Both the position numbers and the translations under genes were made by a program. The notes under the pieces were generated by a model, which saw only the letters and a program-made list of their open reading frames with translations, did not search any database and had not been told where the DNA came from. Shown here one piece after another: positions 23,038 through 33,299 of a stretch of 64,000 nt of DNA. Numbering within the stretch: position 1 is the first letter of the stretch; every line of letters begins with the position of its first letter. The DNA comes from Hofstenia miamia (taxonomy: Eukaryota > Xenacoelomorpha > Acoela), in assembly GCA_004352715.1 (NCBI GenBank), contig SCFE01000099.1, forward strand, positions 744,350-808,349. Direction: 5' to 3'.

Positions 23038-25971
23038 TGGGGTAAAAATCGATGAGAAATACAATATACGATATATATAAATATATATATCTAGTGGTGC
23101 TCCTCAAGGTTCCGTGTTTGCTGTTCTCTTCTTCCTTGTTGCTATCAACGACCTCCCTCAATCTGTCCTCAACTCATCCTGTCTACTGTACGTTGATGAC
23201 AGCGCGATTTTCAACTTTGGCAGTTCTTTTGCCTCCAATATTACCTCTGATCTTGAGCTTCTGTCTACTTGTTATTCCATTAACCATCTTGATTTTAGCC
23301 TATGCAAGACATGTCGTATTTCCTTTTTTTATCTCCCCCTTCTGATCTTCCTCTTCCTGTGAACTTTTCCCCTCACTATACTCATCTTAGAGTTCAATTT
23401 TCTGATAACTTAAAATGGTCTGGGCATGTGTCCTTACGTCTCCGCAAAGCTAATTCCTCTCTTTGCTCTCTTCCGTAATGTTCCCTTTAATTCCACTTCT
23501 GCTGTGAAACTCTCTTTGTTCAAGTCCATTCTTCTCTATGCATCTCCCTGTTGGTGGCCTTCTCGTTCCTTGTTCCACTCTATGGAACGTTTCCAGAACC
23601 GTTCCTTCAAATGGATCTCTCCCTTGCTATACAAAGACGCCCTTCTCAAATTCTCCACTCTCCCGCTGTCACTCTACTTCCATGCCTGTGATCTCCTCCT
23701 GTTCAATCGACTGCTCACTCGCAAATTGGATCTTGATCATTTCGATTTCATTAAATTCTCTAATTCCCACTCCACTCGCTCTGATGATATCACTTTCTCT
23801 ATTCGTCGTCCCAAGAAACATCGCACCCTTCACTCGTTTTTCAATCATGCTTGTACTGCTGCTAATTTCTTTTCCCCGCCATCGAACTTCAAGAAATTTT
23901 TGATAAATTTCCTCTTTGCTGAGCCCTTCTCCAACTTCGCCTACTCTTCCATTTGCTCCTATTTCATTTCCTGTGACTGTCCTCGCTGCCGTAAAACCTG
24001 ACTTGTTGTTTTTTTTTTNACCCGTTTTTCAATCGTGCTTGTACTGCTGCTAATTACATCTTGACTCTCAACTCTCCAACAGCAATTGATTTTTTTCCCC
24101 GCCACCGAGCTTCAAGAAATCTCTGATGTCTTTCCTCTTTGCTGAGACCTTCTCCAACTTCGCTTACTCGTCCATTTGCTCCTATTTCATCTCCTNCGCT
24201 GCCGTAAAACCTGACTTGTTTTTTATTTTTTGCTGTGTATGCCTTCAGCGGCTAAATAAAGTCATTTATTATTATTATTATTATTATTATTACTGCTTGA
24301 ATTTTCAAATTCATAATAAGTGAATAGAAAGCAGCCTACAAATAGTTTCATTAATGCAACCCAAATGCTTCAAATGCACTACTTTGAAATTGAATTTTTT
24401 TGAATCCACAAAAACACTGCTCGATTTTTACGTATGTGATAGAATTATTTTTTAAAGGAAGAGCATATAATACATGCACAGAAAAATTAATTTCCTTTAT
24501 AATAACTATTCACAATAAGATGATTCAGAATTTGAACAATCAAAAATATAAAGTGATTTTGAAGTTAATAATTTGCATTCTTACTAATATTTGAAGATAA
24601 ACTTATCTACACACTAAAATTGGCTACAATTACCTGATACTCGTCAGTAGAAATTTGCGCCTCCAAAATAGCCAACAAACGGTAGTATTCTGACAACTCT
24701 GCGCGAATAGCAGCCATAAAAGCTTGACGCATTTGACCAATACACAGTGATTTATCAACAAACTTTTTGATCTTTATGAATAACGCACCTAACTCAGAAA
24801 CTTTCAACAGCACTGCGCGGGTACTGCATGGAATTTTATCTTCATTTTGAACAAAAAATTTATCTTCCGAAATTCTGAAGTGAAGGTAAGAAGAAGAGAC
24901 GCCCTAAATAACAACTTTGCAATATAAGAACTAAATGTAGTTATTACTTAAGAATAGTAGATATATTTCTCTAAAAATGATTGAAAACAAAATTGAAAAT
25001 TCTAGGAATTATATGAATAATAAAAACGTTTAACATATAAAAATGGAACAGTTATTTTTAGGTTTATATGCTATTTTCATAATAAATATAATTTTTCTAC
25101 CTCAATAAATATCTAAAAGTATATTTCATTTGAAACAACAAATTACCAATTATCATAACTTATAGAAAATTCACCTGAAGAGCAAAAATAGAATCTTTCA
25201 CAAGTCCTTGCTCGGAAATTTCGCAATTTATATTGGAAATTGTATGCGATCGAGGCAATGCTAATGAACGTTCTGGTTTGATGGACGACATACCAAAAGA
25301 TTTCGGCGCACTAACAAGAAATCCGTCTTTGGGAGTGGAAATTACAGGTTGTTTTGTTAAATTTCGTGAATTTGAACTATTGTTTTTAGTTGTAAAACAT
25401 TGTTCTAAGTAAGTTGCGTAGCTTTTAAAAAGAAATTTTATAAAAAACTAATATATTTAAAAAATAGTACATTTAATCTACATCAATGATAAAAATTTAC
25501 GTCTGTATTTACGAGAACGTAACTAAACATTGAGCAATATAATAAAACAGTTCACTTTTAAACAGCTAAGAATAATATACTGGATTGTTAAGTAAAAAGT
25601 ATAAATCATAATCCGAAAAATTCTAAGTTTGAAGTATATATGTAGAAAAACTTTTAAAAGCTACGTGAGATGGATAAACTTCTGTCCTCAATGCCAAGTT
25701 CATTTAAGAAAATTAATGCTGAAGAAAGCCAATTAGGTGAAAGCACAAGTAACTTATTAACAAATTCTGCAATTAGAATAGCTTTGGAATTTTGATTTGA
25801 AGAGGCAAAGCGTTTGCAGATTCGATCACAGATAGTCTCTGGAAGAACTTGTTCGGAATTCCGCAAAACCATGCTTAATGCAGCGACTGCAAATCGTAAT
25901 TGTTTAGGATGAGCCTCGCCACATATTCTAACAACAAGTCCTTTAATAAGAACTGTGCGGGGATCTGACAT
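13953..25971 (-). CDS. TUBGCP3: Gamma-tubulin complex component 3 (GCP3)
   Basis: Subunit of the gamma-tubulin ring complex that nucleates microtubules at centrosomes. Eleven exons: 25665-25971, 25175-25404, 24634-24903, 21488-21721, 17604-17992, 17249-17435, 16976-17201, 16652-16899, 15999-16174, 15760-15892, 13953-14180. All GT-AG with matching phases. About 816 aa once the false gap in exon 5 is removed (human about 907). Start [12 protein letters not shown] was chosen as the first ATG of an exon matching the GCP3 N-terminal segment. Diagnostic GCP3 strings include [13 protein letters not shown] and EYYRLLAIL in the N-terminal GRIP part. In the C-terminal gamma-tubulin-binding part they are [43 protein letters not shown]...WGVT and [10 protein letters not shown]. 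The first junction uses an acceptor at 25405-25406 that keeps frame; a nearer AG would introduce a stop. Introns of 1.6-3.5 kb carry transposon relics. Confidence 0.95.
14863..15472. repeat. ~600-bp foldback (long inverted repeat) element
   Basis: In the last intron of TUBGCP3. The left arm (about 14863-15155) and right arm (about 15175-15472) are imperfect inverted copies around a short loop near 15165. Outer ends share ATTTCTTG, ACGAAATATTT and GTCGCGCG. Inner parts share AAATTGGT, GCAGCACTAC/GTAGTGCTGC, and GGCAATTTGCAT with its complement. No ORF. It would form a long hairpin in RNA or single-stranded DNA. A foldback-type or long-TIR MITE is the simplest reading. Confidence 0.8.
17689..17835. 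other. 147-N gap inside TUBGCP3 exon, flanked by a 30-bp duplication
   Basis: The 30 bases just before the gap (17659-17688) are identical to the 30 after it (17836-17865). Removing the gap and one copy restores an uninterrupted 212-nt exon with the correct phase. The true gap is therefore of zero length and the duplication is an unmerged contig overlap. Confidence 0.9.
17993..19559. other. 3' part of a 3.5-kb TUBGCP3 intron, no element recognised
   Basis: AT-rich intron sequence downstream (minus sense) of the P-like relic. Small open frames exist on both strands, but none has splice signals or known motifs. It may include eroded parts of the same element that occupies 19.8-21.0 kb. Confidence 0.35.
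19780..21020 (+). mobile_element. Degenerate P-element-like (THAP9-type) transposase relic
   Basis: Antisense within a TUBGCP3 intron. With frame changes and stops, the plus strand encodes FIVFDEIYV (20400-20430), followed by a string containing [12 protein letters not shown]. Further on (20700-20960) it encodes [12 protein letters not shown], then [15 protein letters not shown]. The DEI/DEM motif with downstream acidic residues, the HLIKNIRNNWL-like segment and the following xWxDLxKL segment are the order seen in P-element transposases. An upstream acidic stretch (19795-19920) may be its N-terminal part. No terminal repeats found. Identification is by motif recall and is moderate at best. 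Confidence 0.4.
22140..24292 (+). mobile_element. Non-LTR retrotransposon (jockey/CR1-type RT), broken and misjoined
   Basis: Inserted in a TUBGCP3 intron, opposite to the gene. Reverse-transcriptase motifs appear in order: [18 protein letters not shown] (near 22560-22620), then [13 protein letters not shown] (near 22757), then GAPQGSV (near 22932). LYVDDSAIF, the YxDD catalytic motif, is near 23187. A downstream frame (23426-24001) is the C-terminal part. The 3' end is AATAAAGTC followed by a (TTA)n tract at 24265-24292, a usual tail of such elements. The body is disrupted by frameshifts and three single-N joins (22991, 24019, 24196) that repeat flanking sequence. The exact clade cannot be set from the sequence alone. 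Confidence 0.85.
22992..23036. repeat. (AGT)n microsatellite at an assembly join
   Basis: About fourteen AGT units directly after the single N at 22991. The ~68 bases before the N (22923-22990) recur at 23091-23158, so this microsatellite and its short AT-rich tail sit inside a duplicated, probably false, junction within the retrotransposon. Confidence 0.85.
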
Positions 25972-26085
25972 CAAAAGACTAATTTCTTAATCAGGTTCTA
26001 CAATGAAAAGTTAATTAAATAGAAAAGATTGCAATTGGAATACTCTACATTTAAGTGCAATAGTTTCCTACAACAAAAAAGTATT

Positions 26086-26813
26086 TATGTCTTTAAATCA
26101 AATTTAAATGTAGAAATTAAACTATGCTAATAACTATAATCTGTAAAATTCGTATGTACATTTTCTATGTGAAAAACTTTTTCTATAGTTTTGCCTTCAA
26201 TATTGGAGCTAATTGAAGTAACCTTTCTGTATTCAACATATATCTGTTAGTTCTATTGCAAATTTTAAGAAATTTCAAAATTGTAATCTCTAAGCTGATA
26301 AATCCTAATTTAATATTTATCCAAATGTATTTTGAAGGATAGTTCGGTAATGATATATATATATANTATGTCTTTAAATCAAATTTAAATGTAGAAATTA
26401 AACTATGCTAATAACTATAATCTGTAAAATTCGTATGTACATTTTTGGAAAACAGGCACAGTTGGTTCTTGTGAATGCAATATGGATATGTTGTTTTCAA
26501 ATTTGAAGAGTGCCATCTATTGCTAGAAGGGGGTGAAAATTGCACCTAAACCCCCAAAACTTGATTATGACGTGCAAAAATGAGTTAATAAATTTTCAGT
26601 GAAAGAAATTCCAAATTTTCTATGTGAAAAACTTTTTCTATAGTTTTGCCTTCAATATTGGAGCTAATTGAAGTAACCTTTCTGTATTCAACATATATCT
26701 GTTAGTTCTATTGCAAATTTTAAGAAATTTCAAAATTGTAATCTCTAAGCTGATAAATCCTAATTTAATATTTATCCAAATGTATTTTGAAGGATAGTTC
26801 GGTAATGATATAT
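26086..26813. repeat. Tandem duplicated segment upstream of TUBGCP3, likely two haplotypes
   Basis: Segment A (26086-26365) and segment B (26367-26813) are near-identical and separated by a single N at 26366. B differs only by an extra ~174 bp (26446-26619). The layout fits two alleles assembled in series rather than a real duplication. It lies 100-850 bp upstream of the TUBGCP3 start codon. Confidence 0.85.
26446..26619. mobile_element. ~174-bp insertion present in only one of two copies
   Basis: Absent from segment A at the matching site within ACATTTT|CTATG. The insertion starts TTTTTGGAA and ends TTCCAAATTTT, which are short inverted ends of about 9-10 bp. It contains GAGTGCCATCTATTG and no ORF. 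A small MITE is likely; the family is unknown. Confidence 0.55.
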
Positions 26814-26814
26814 A

Positions 26815-27630
26815 NACGTTTTTGCACAACTCAATCCGCCTCAGCATGTTAGTGAACACTTTATCCAAAGTATCTGGAGATAACTGTAATATCTGCTGAG
26901 TAATAGCGTTCTTGAGCTCGTCGATTGACTGTGGATTGGACGCATACACCCAGCCCTTGAGAGCACCCCATAAGAAGAAGTCTGGGGGCGTGAGGTCAGG
27001 AGATCTTGGGGGCCATATGTTGCGAGAAATTAGTCTCTCACCAAAGACCTTCCGCAAGTGGTCCAGCGATGTGTTGGAAGTGTGCGCTGTTGCCCCATCC
27101 TGCTGAAAATAACTAACCTCTTTCTCGTGTTGGGTGAGTTGAGCAAGAAATGGGTCAATTATTAATGTGCGGTACCGTTCGCTGTTGATCGTATCGGTAA
27201 AGAACAGCGGGCCGATAATGCGACGGCGAGACATCGCGCACCACACACCGATCTTTTGAGAATGCAATGGTGTCTCGTTGTATTGATGAGGATTTTCCGA
27301 AGACCAATACCGACTGTTCTGGCTGTTGACATAGCCGGACAGGTGGAACCAAGCTTCGTCGGAATAGAAGGTGTTGTCAAGAATCGCCTCACCCTGTGTT
27401 GCGAGGAAATTAGTGAACCAGTGACAATAGGCAAGACGTTTGTCGTTGTCGCCGTCATGCAGTTGTTGAACACAGGACATCTTATACGGCTTCATCTTCA
27501 GATTGACCTTCAACGCCGTGCGTACACTACCATATGAAATATCCACCACCTGTTGGCAGCGTCGTACGGATGTCGTGGGATTATTCGCTCCGATTATGAT
27601 TTGCTGCACAGTTACTTTTTGCTCACCCTG
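26815..27630 (-). mobile_element. Tc1/mariner-superfamily transposase gene, N-terminus deleted, 3' end cut by a join
   Basis: An uninterrupted frame of about 260 codons encodes a DDE transposase. Motifs in order are YSDEAWFHL (first Asp), YFQQDGATAHTS (second Asp) and WPPRSPDLTPPDFFLWG (third Asp). About 38 residues separate the second and third Asp by my count. The outer 5' end reads CAGGGTGAGCAAAAAG next to TA (27631-27632), which looks like the terminal repeat. The usual N-terminal DNA-binding half between that repeat and the catalytic domain is mostly missing. The 3' side stops at the single N at 26814, so no second terminus is visible. The intact catalytic frame suggests a young copy. 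Confidence 0.85.
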
Positions 27631-28538
27631 TATATTGAAAAAAAAATATATATATATAGAAATGATATCTACTAAAATGTGACATCTGTATATCCAAATG
27701 AATTTAATAACCACGTCTTTATTCTAAACTTTAAAATATGTAAGAAAATATTTTTAATTAAGAAAACATTAAAAATTTAAAATTACAAACACCAATGCTG
27801 CCTAACTCAATAAAAATACTCGGGTACAGGTTATCTGATATATACGGGCGCTACGCATTATTTTGAAACACTATTTTTTTCAAATTTTAATATTAGAAAT
27901 AGCTTGAGCATGTAGTTTACTGACACTGTTAAAAAATCTGGCCAAAATCGGCCATATTCCGGCTGAAATCGGCATTTTTGACATGACCGGAACCGGACCT
28001 CACTTTTTACTGGGAGCAACTGCTTATATCGACTTGAAAAATTTTTTTCTACATTTTTTTCGTTTTTTAATCTTTATATATTTCTTAAGAATAGCTCCTC
28101 TTGAGGCCCAAATTGGTGTGTGGCCATTAAATGAACTATCACGCATCGTTCTGTCATCGGCTTCCTGCTAAGAATGGTAGTTGTCCTGCCATAATCGCTA
28201 AGATACAAGAAGAGATACAAAATGAGAAATAAAAGAAGTTTGGAGAAAGACGTATTCTTCAATAATTACATGGCCAGCTTACGTTTCAAGGTGCTTTCTG
28301 AACTTAGAAAATTGGATGATGTCAAGAGAGTTTGAACCCACGAAGAAAATATATGTTTGATTGATTCTAAAGACAACAGAAGAAATTCATAAATTGCATC
28401 CCCAGGTGTTTTAAATAGTGTACAGACAAACAGATATAGTAAAAATAAAAATTATCCATTTAATTCAAACTAGTTTAACTGCAATTCTAATAAACTAAAT
28501 GTTAGCTTCAAAAATCTACAATTTCATACTTTACATTT
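27631..28538. other. AT-rich spacer between transposons
   Basis: No exon recognised. Short open frames at 27983-28171 and 28074-28262 overlap on opposite strands and have no known motifs. The sequence could be eroded transposon, but nothing supports a specific family. Confidence 0.35.
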
Positions 28539-30255
28539 ATGCATTCAGAACTACTAAACAGCTTATTTTTGCTAAATGAACTAAATTTAAATGATCATAC
28601 AAATGATAACAATGTGTATTCTGGTTTTATTATTAAGGTAAAGGAAACAATTGATGAATTTAAGTGTTCTAAAATTAAAAATGGTCCTAAGATTAATTTA
28701 GTAATCAATAATTCGATTAAAAACTTAATAACTAAACGAAATATTGCTTACAAAAAGTATAAAATGAATAATTGTCGAGAAAATCATATTAAATTTTCAG
28801 AAATACAGTTGTTTCAAAAATCCGAAATTCTAAGCGCATTTATTATACTAAAAAACTGATTTCTTTTCCAAAAAGATCCAAACAGTTCTACTCATTCTTA
28901 AATATGATTAAAGGAAATAAAAAAAGATGAAATTATCAACTGCTTTCAACCAGAATATGGATAAAGTAAGTAAGGATTTCAATTCTTTTTTTTGCAAGCA
29001 TTTTTTCCTCTATGGCTGAAAATATTCCTGCCTAAGCGAAGTCTATTGTCATTGATAATAATCCTAAGCCTGTGACTCTATGTCCCATTTCAAACTCTGA
29101 ACTGAAAAATATTGTTAATCAATTAAAATCTAAATCATCTGCGGGTGTTGATGATATATCCAATAAAATTGTGAAAGCTATTTTCCCAGCAATTTTAAAT
29201 CCTTTAACTGCAGTACTAAATCTCTGTATTCAAACGTCTGTTTCTCCGAACAAAATGAAAATAGCTAAAATAATACCTGTTCATAAATCCGTGGACAAAA
29301 ATGATCTCTCAAATTACAGACCAATCTCATTATTGCCAATTTTCAGTAAAATTTTTGAAGGACTAATATACAATAGAGTATTTAAATTTATAAAAAAGTA
29401 CAATTTAAAAAATCCAAATCTATTTGGGTTTCGACCTCACTATAACACAATTTTAGCATTATTGAAAGTAATTGAAAATATTAGACAAATACTATACATT
29501 AAATTCTGCTTGCATATTCATTGACATAAGAAAAGCTTTTGACATAATAGATCATAAGTTGTTATTAAATAAGATATATAAATTTGGCATTAAAGAGCAC
29601 ACTTTTAATTTATTTGAAAATTATCGAAAAAAACCGATATTAATGTGTTTCAATAGGCAACTGCCACAAGGCTGAATTCATGGGACATTACTTTTCTTTA
29701 CTGCATCGGTCTACCTGTTTGCTGATGATACAGATATCGAAATAAGTTCACCAGAGAGGGATATATTATTTAACTCTTCAATATAACATAAATGCTCTAC
29801 AAATTGGCTTTGTTGTAATAAAACCACTCAGATAAATTTTTTCCAACAATATGTGTATAAGAGACAGATTACAGGAACCTGAGCTGAACAAATTATTCCT
29901 ATAAATATATAGGCATAATAATAGATAAAACATTAAGCTTTGCAGAGCATGTATCTTTTATTTGTAAAAAAGTCGCCAAACTATGTGGTATTTTGATGAC
30001 AATAAACACTTCGTTCCTAAGCATATTACACTACACATTTATAAATTATATATACTGCTAATAATTCAGTATGGTATTTTAATTTATGGTGGTACCTCAT
30101 ACAACGCATTATTGCCTATTTTGAAAATTCAAAAAAAGCAAATCAGGATCATAAACTTTAAAGATTCTACTTATACAATTAAACAGTTATTCATAGAAGC
30201 AAATATGATGAATATATATGAATATACATTTTGGAACTCCTTAAGCATGTTATAA
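28539..30255 (+). mobile_element. Decayed non-LTR retrotransposon, reverse transcriptase
   Basis: Several adjoining frames give a non-LTR polymerase. The linker region is at 28539-28859. The RT fingers contain SAGVDDISNKIVK and LSNYRPISLLPIFSKIFE (29130-29370). FIDIRKAFDIIDHKLL follows at about 29515, then a remnant of the FADDT motif near 29720. The thumb region contains IGIIIDKTLSFAEH near 29920. Frameshifts separate them. The stretch at 29849-29867 is an adapter-like sequence rather than element DNA, so the junction there may be chimeric. Confidence 0.8.
29849..29867 (+). other. Nextera/Tn5 mosaic-end-like sequence (likely adapter carry-over)
   Basis: Positions 29851-29867 read ATGTGTATAAGAGACAG, and 29849-29867 match 18 of 19 bases of the Tn5 mosaic end used in Nextera libraries. 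Such a match is very unlikely by chance in 64 kb. It falls inside the reverse-transcriptase frame and interrupts it. Confidence 0.85.
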
Positions 30256-30966
30256 AGGTTATAGACAAGAATATCCAATATAATTTTACAACTTTAATAA
30301 AATAAATCATTCTTTTAACATAATAATATAATGGTCCGTTGTATTGCACCGCACATATAATGGTTAGGTGTAACATAATGGTCTGTTGTAACACATTTTT
30401 TTCAAGTATATATAAAAAATTTTTTTCGTGAATTTTCTTTCATTTCATGTTGATTTGAATTGTTTACCATTGAGAAACGGCCTCACAATTCAATTCCTTA
30501 TTAAAAGAACTGCCATAAACTTAATCTAAAATGTGTGATATTAATCTAAAGCTATTTCATTAAAATTTCTTATTTTAAGGCATTTAAGTGCGTCATTTCT
30601 ATTTTCAAACAACAAAACGGATGTTAAGGGCATAATAATACAAAACTAAGTTGTAAACTAATGCTTTTTCACAATTTTTGTTTGTCATGAGGTACTGAAA
30701 TGCGGTTTTCCAAATTCATATGAATTTAAATCAAATAAATTAGTGTTTTTGAAGGCATATTAAATGAGATGTTATTTTGGAAGTGAAAAATCCCATTTAT
30801 ACTGCGTCAATAACATTAAAACTAATGAAGCAATAAGTTTCCAAGCAGGGTCTACTTTAATAATTGAAATAGATAGCGATTAAAAAAGTGCGAATATTAA
30901 CACATATTTTTGGAGATTTTTAGAGATAAAGAACTGACATATCTAAAAACCAAAAAATAGTGCCAT

Positions 30967-32063
30967 CAGGGTGACCACTTCGGCGAAGAAAAAAAAGTGA
31001 CCTGAGAAAAATTACCAAAAAGAGCCTGAAAACTGATTTAAAACAGCGTTTCAGAACAAAAAGTAAATTATTAAGCAATATAAATTATTCAGTCTATAAT
31101 TGTTCCATAAAAGCAATTGCCGATGAGTCGCGATTCTCTTCCAGAGCAGCCTTTCTTTGTCGTAATTCTTCAACGAGTCTTTCTGCTCGCTCGAGCTCGT
31201 CTTCAGTCTGTCTCAAGTCTTTCTGGGCTGTTAAAGGCGTCTTTCGCTTGAATACGTGAAGCTCAGATCGAAGCTCTTCTGCATAGGCGCGTTTTCGGGA
31301 GTTGACCTGCTTTTTAACCTTTGTCTCTTGTCTGTATTGTCGCGAAGCGATTGAACCATTTGGTCTAATTCGGCNACTGCTGCCCTAAAATATTAATTAA
31401 CCACAATTCAAAATGCAGTATAACTCAGTTAGAAATCAAGAGACAACTCACCTGTGACACTCATAGCTTTCATGTTGTTTCAATTTGTGAAAACCAGAAG
31501 AAATGTTAATTCGCTTGAGATCCCATCGACATTCAACCATCCGATCATCGCCATCCACAAGGCGTGCCCACTGATAACTGGCAATATTGTGCAATGTAGC
31601 TTTGCAACGACCCATTAAATCTGAAATCACAATTTTGGGTTATTGCATATTCCTACTGCACTGTTTCTTTTGGAACACCCTGGACATGAGGAATAAAAGG
31701 TAATTTGCGAAAATACAAGATTACATACAAGACTTCAACATTAAAAATAGTTACAATAATTACAGAATATAAAAAAAATCAAGGTAACCGCGTCCCTGGA
31801 GCGATACACTGGGACAGTACTGCTTGGTGCCAATTCCCCCTTGCACTGCGTCCAACCGCGAGCCGACGAACACTATGGCCCGCATGAGGCTTTGGCTCTG
31901 GCTCTACATCGGTTGAGAGATCAGTGCGGGTCCAGTCCAAACAGTCAGTAGATTATTCTGAGATATTCTGAAAAAAGTGACTGTAAGTGACTTTCGAAAA
32001 AAAAGTGAGCAAAAAGTGACCAAAAGTGACTAGTCACTTAAAAGTGACCAAGTGGTCACCCTG
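30967..32063. mobile_element. Non-autonomous hAT element with 8-bp target duplication
   Basis: Terminal inverted repeats CAGGGTGACCACTT start at 30967 and end (complement) at 32063. The flanking 8 bp AGTGCCAT are repeated exactly at 30959-30966 and 32064-32071, diagnostic of hAT transposition. The subterminal zones, especially 31975-32060, are packed with AAGTGAC/GTCACTT motifs, the usual layout for hAT transposase binding. No transposase is inside. Instead the element carries exon-like sequence on the minus strand (31094-31620) and a G+C-richer block (31789-31960). Confidence 0.92.
31094..31620 (-). pseudogene. Captured gene fragment (two spliceable exons, coiled coil) inside the hAT element
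   Basis: Exon A (31452-31620) has a clean TTTCAG acceptor and CACAG|GTGAGT donor. It encodes WARLVDGDDRMVECRWDLK and a following charged helix. Exon B (31094-31384) follows a 67-nt intron in matching phase and starts RAAVAELDQMVQSLR. It ends with a Lys/Arg/Glu-rich coiled coil containing ERAERLVEELRQRKAALEE and stop FMEQL. A single frame change near 31345, and an N at 31375, break exon B. I do not recognise the protein. A third exon may lie in 31789-31960 but its phase does not fit simply. Confidence 0.65.
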
Positions 32064-32822
32064 AGTGCCATGCAAAATAGTTGAAGCCCAACAAAAATGC
32101 AATAAACAGCTGTCCAAAGGGTTAATATTTGTGGTGAAGGAAAACATCTTTAAAAGCCCACAAAATCCAAAAAAATTGAAGCGTTTTTTTCAATCTATGA
32201 ACATAATGAAATAATTGACAAATATTTAAATAAAAATGTATAAATAGAGCTTAACTAAAATCGTCATACATCAGGTTTTACAAAGGACCATTATATGTTG
32301 AACATTACAACTGACCATTATATGTGAAAATAGTAAAAAATTAAAAATTTTGGTTAAGCTGAAAACTGAAAAACTCTAGAAAACTTCGTACTTTTACTGA
32401 TTTGAAGCCAGTCCAAAGAAATGATATGGATGGTCAAGTGATGCACAAGCACTGAAACGTTTCTTCGAAATTGAGAAGCATCTTGAACTCTTTGACAACC
32501 AAATTCTTGAAATTATATCATCAGGGATGGAAAAAGTGGAACTCAAAAACCTTAACGAAAAATATTAATTTCTTGACTCTGTAACCTGTTCACTTCAACA
32601 AGAGTCAATTGATTTTGTTGAAGTTCGGTGCCTTTTTGATGAATGCATTAACCGATTTGCCGAGGTGAAAAAATACCTGGCCAAAACAATTCATTCTACA
32701 GACTTCTAAAATGCCTTGGTTAAAGTCAAGATGGAAGCGAAAATCTGTTAGATATTTCTGAGAAAGAAGCCGTCAAAATTCTGGAGAAAGAACTGCCAAC
32801 CTCCTCCCTGACAGCGGGAACA

Positions 32823-33047
32823 GAACAAGAATATTTTGCTGCTTCCCTCCTCAAAAAACGAAAACTGGAAAAGGCAGCAAGTTCAACTTCATCGGCCTAT
32901 ATCAACACGCAGTTTTGCTTGCCGACATCGAACATTTTAGAGAGATTCTTTAGTTCTTCCGGAATTGCACTTTCTGAACAGCACAGGCGGCTCCTACCTA
33001 TCAACTTGGAAATGCAGCTCTTCTTAAAGATTAACTCCAAACTATGA
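32823..33047 (+). pseudogene. hAT transposase C-terminal dimerisation domain remnant
   Basis: An open stretch of 74 codons ends at a stop codon (33045-33047). It contains FCLPTSNILERFFSSSG, then SEQHRRLLPINLEMQLFLKIN. The order P-T-S-N-x-x-E-R-x-F-S, RR-x-L-x-P and FLKIN is the signature of the hAT C-terminal (dimerisation) domain. Upstream sequence (32460-32822) continues the protein with several stops, so the gene is dead. It sits outside the 1.1-kb hAT element and its relation to it is unknown. Confidence 0.75.
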
Positions 33048-33081
33048 TCGAGAGAAACTGTAGTCAAACTATATATATATA

Positions 33082-33229
33082 NNNNNNNNNNNNNNNNNNN
33101 NNNNNNNNNNNNNNNNNNNNNNNNNNNNNNNNNNNNNNNNNNNNNNNNNNNNNNNNNNNNNNNNNNNNNNNNNNNNNNNNNNNNNNNNNNNNNNNNNNNN
33201 NNNNNNNNNNNNNNNNNNNNNNNNNNNNN
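33082..33229. other. 148-N gap in a (TA)n microsatellite
   Basis: The gap is flanked on both sides by TA dinucleotide runs (33069-33081 and 33230-33260), so it most likely reflects assembly failure in the microsatellite. Confidence 0.9.
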
Positions 33230-33262
<33 letters not shown>

Positions 33263-33299
33263 TGGGCATGGATTGAGATTCTCCAATGAGCATTTAATC

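Larger units (their letters stand above)
30325..32330. mobile_element. Element with terminal repeats made of iterated ~25-bp units
   Basis: The left terminus (30325-30395) contains three imperfect units of the type CATATAATGGTCnGTTGTAA. The right terminus (32276-32330) contains two units in inverted orientation. The internal sequence has no ORF other than the nested hAT element (30967-32063). Outside that insertion about 0.9 kb remains. The target duplication and superfamily are not clear. Confidence 0.6.
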
